From positions 1,509,501-1,573,500 of the forward strand of contig JAQPZY010001665.1 in assembly GCA_029931535.1 (NCBI GenBank): a DNA stretch of 64,000 nucleotides. Reading direction: 5' to 3'. A model generated the notes under the pieces. The model ran no database searches, had not been told where the DNA came from, and saw only the letters and a list, made by a program, of their open reading frames with translations. Below, in pieces: positions 62,515-64,000 of this stretch. A program made the position numbers and the translations under genes. The stretch is from Margaritifera margaritifera (Eukaryota; Mollusca; Bivalvia; Unionida; Margaritiferidae). The first letter of the stretch is position 1; each line of letters starts with the position of its first letter.

Positions 62515-63390
62515 CCCCCATCCTCTTTTGTCTTGCCCATCTATGATAGAGGTTCAGTCTGATCCAGAGAAAGCTGAAATTTTGCATGAGATCAGTTCTT
62601 TAATCTTAAAGTGGGCAGTGGAGAGTTTGCAAAGCAATCTTTCTGGGGTTTTATTCCCAGCTTTTTATGGTGCCAAAAGCAAACAGAAAGCTCAGACTGG
62701 TGATGGATGTCTGCAAGCTCAACAAATACATAGCGATGCTGAGGTTTAAGATTGAGACAGTCTTGTCGGTATGGCATTCCGTAAAAGGGATGAGTTTGTG
62801 ATCAGTCTCGATCTGACATTTGCATACTTTCACATCCCTATCCATCCAGCTTCATGAATGTTCCTTTGTTTGCTTTCCAAGGAACAATATACCAATTTTA
62901 TGAAGACCATAGACTGCATCATCACTCTGTCGAGGTCAGCCTTATCAACAGTGACTGCAGCATACCTGGATGATATCCTTAAGAAACAATAATGGTAAGT
63001 TCTATTCTTTTGCATGAGATGAACATGGAAAAATCTGATCTCACCCACTCCTAGTGCTTTGTCCTTCTGGGTGTGGAATTGTAACCCATTTCAACCTCAT
63101 TTACATCCCTCCTATGTAAATCACAACGATTATTGAGGTCCCAAAGTCAGTTTCTGACAGGGAGTAGATTTCTGCAAGGGAGTTTTTTGTGACTCCTTGG
63201 CTTACTCAGTGTGGTGTCAGACTTGATCTTTCTTAGCCAACTTTACATGTGCTCTCTGTAGATGGCCCTGCTAGTCCATTGGCACCTTTTCCATTCATTT
63301 GAATATCCAATTACAGTATTGATCAAGCTACAACAAGTCATGCCTCAGTGGTGAGACAAACAATGGCTTAAAGCAGGAATTCCTCTTGAG
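62515..63390 (+). pseudogene. DIRS reverse transcriptase, degraded, third copy
   Basis: In broken frames I read LFMVPKANRKLRLVMDVCKL then RFKIETVLSVWHSVKRDEFV and ISLDLTFAYFHIPIHPAS (62655-62855), and AAYLDDILKK near 62960 (YLDD-type catalytic box). These are DIRS/Ngaro RT motifs A and C. Stops and shifts make it nonfunctional. Confidence 0.88.
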
Positions 63391-63514
63391 CAGGGGTGTC
63401 AAACATACTGCCCACCGTCCAGATATGGCCGGCCAGACTCATTATTTATTATTATTATTTATTATTATTTAAATCAAATCTGGCCCGCCATAGCAAATGA
63501 GTTTGACACCCCTG
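63391..63514. mobile_element. hAT-type MITE, 124 bp, inserted in the DIRS remnant
   Basis: Terminal inverted repeats CAGGGGTGTCAAAC (63391) and GTTTGACACCCCTG (63514) are perfect. Flanks ctcttgag and ctgtagag match at 6 of 8 positions, as expected for a decayed 8-bp hAT target duplication. The interior has 'tggccggccagactc', 'tctggcccgcca' and (ATT)n. It carries no coding sequence. Confidence 0.93.
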
Positions 63515-63522
63515 CTGTAGAG

Positions 63523-64000
63523 GAGCCCCAACTGGAGATTAATGGTCTGTATTGATGCGAGTTCACATGGTTTGGAAGCCAGCCTATTGCCCTGCTTCAC
63601 CATGGTCTGCGTCAATTTGGTGCCATTGCAGAGAGCCTTTCACATCAGCCTCCTGGAAGATAAGGCTGGAGGGAGGGGGACCAGATCAATTGACCTCTAT
63701 GTCCTGGTCTGGAACCTTCTATACTGGTGCTCTCAGCACAAGATTACGGTTCACATCAGGCACATTCCCGGCAGGCCTAATGTCTGAACAAATTCACTGT
63801 CAGCAAAGGGCAAGACTCTTTACAAAGAGTGGTTCTTTCATCCATATATCTTTCATCAGAGTTGCACACTTTGGGACATCCAATGATAGATCTATTTGTG
63901 CTAAGGTCGAACCACAAACTCCCTGATTCCAGTCCTAGACCCAGAAGCCTGGTCCATGGACTTTCTGGCAGATATTTTGGGCAGGAATTGAGGCTATACC
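63523..64000 (+). pseudogene. DIRS RNase H-like remnant, continues past window
   Basis: After the MITE, CIDASSHGLEASLLP (63548) and REPFTSASWKIRLEGGG/ HISLLEDKAGG-type sequence with HKITVHIRHIPGRPNV to 63785 match the DIRS RNase H block (tDAS..GwG...; v.....hIpG..N..AD). In 63800-64000 the sequence continues as 'LRSNHKLPDSSPRP'-like frames, as in the following DIRS segment. Confidence 0.8.

Overview
The window is one long stretch of an animal nuclear genome. It is AT-rich, has GT-AG introns, and carries DIRS, LINE, pogo, hAT and tRNA-SINE remnants plus an unusually heavy load of minisatellites. The SINE tails and the degenerate intronic repeats that read like 'caaatatggccaccattactaaaa' or 'aggtcaaaggtcaaggtca' are of a kind I associate with molluscan and other lophotrochozoan genomes. 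A mollusc is my best guess, but this is inference.

I can support one host gene. It runs on the + strand from before base 3438 to at least base 61470, in 19 recognisable exons totalling about 2.51 kb of coding sequence (about 836 codons). Every exon-exon junction keeps the reading frame, and the introns are GT-AG except one GC-AG. Exons 1-13 encode most of an unconventional myosin motor: the upper/lower 50K region, a TEDS-site Glu, switch II (DMAGFE), relay helix, loop 2, the HFVRCLRPN segment, converter and one IQ motif. The P-loop and switch I would lie upstream of the window. Exons 14-15 encode a short linker. Exons 16-19 encode an MH2 (Smad C-terminal) domain. A myosin motor joined to an MH2 domain is the most striking thing here: it implies an actin-based motor carrying a Smad-type protein-interaction module. 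I know of no characterised protein with this architecture, but I could not search.

Layout: 1-3437 upstream intron with a SINE and degenerate repeats; 3438-21316 motor exons 1-10 separated by introns with minisatellites and a truncated LINE; 21317-29756 a large intron holding a broken DIRS retrotransposon; 29757-31666 end of motor, converter and IQ; 31667-39368 an intron with 40-, 69- and 42-bp arrays and a pogo-type DNA transposon with an intact TA target duplication; 39369-46453 linker exons, with a hAT remnant lodged inside a 39-bp array, a 36-bp higher-order array and a second DIRS fragment; 46454-51509 a 94-bp array of about 19 copies; 51510-61470 MH2 exons with a second truncated LINE in the last large intron; 61471-64000 a third DIRS remnant carrying a small hAT-type MITE.

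A second theme is the position of the arrays. In at least seven introns the tandem repeats or duplications start or stop at, or within a few tens of bases of, a splice site. In two cases the repeated unit contains the exon end plus its 5' splice site. Other arrays appear to have grown from the tails of dispersed repeats. No RNA gene, CRISPR array, promoter or intact mobile element is supported. The many open frames inside the arrays are repeat artefacts.
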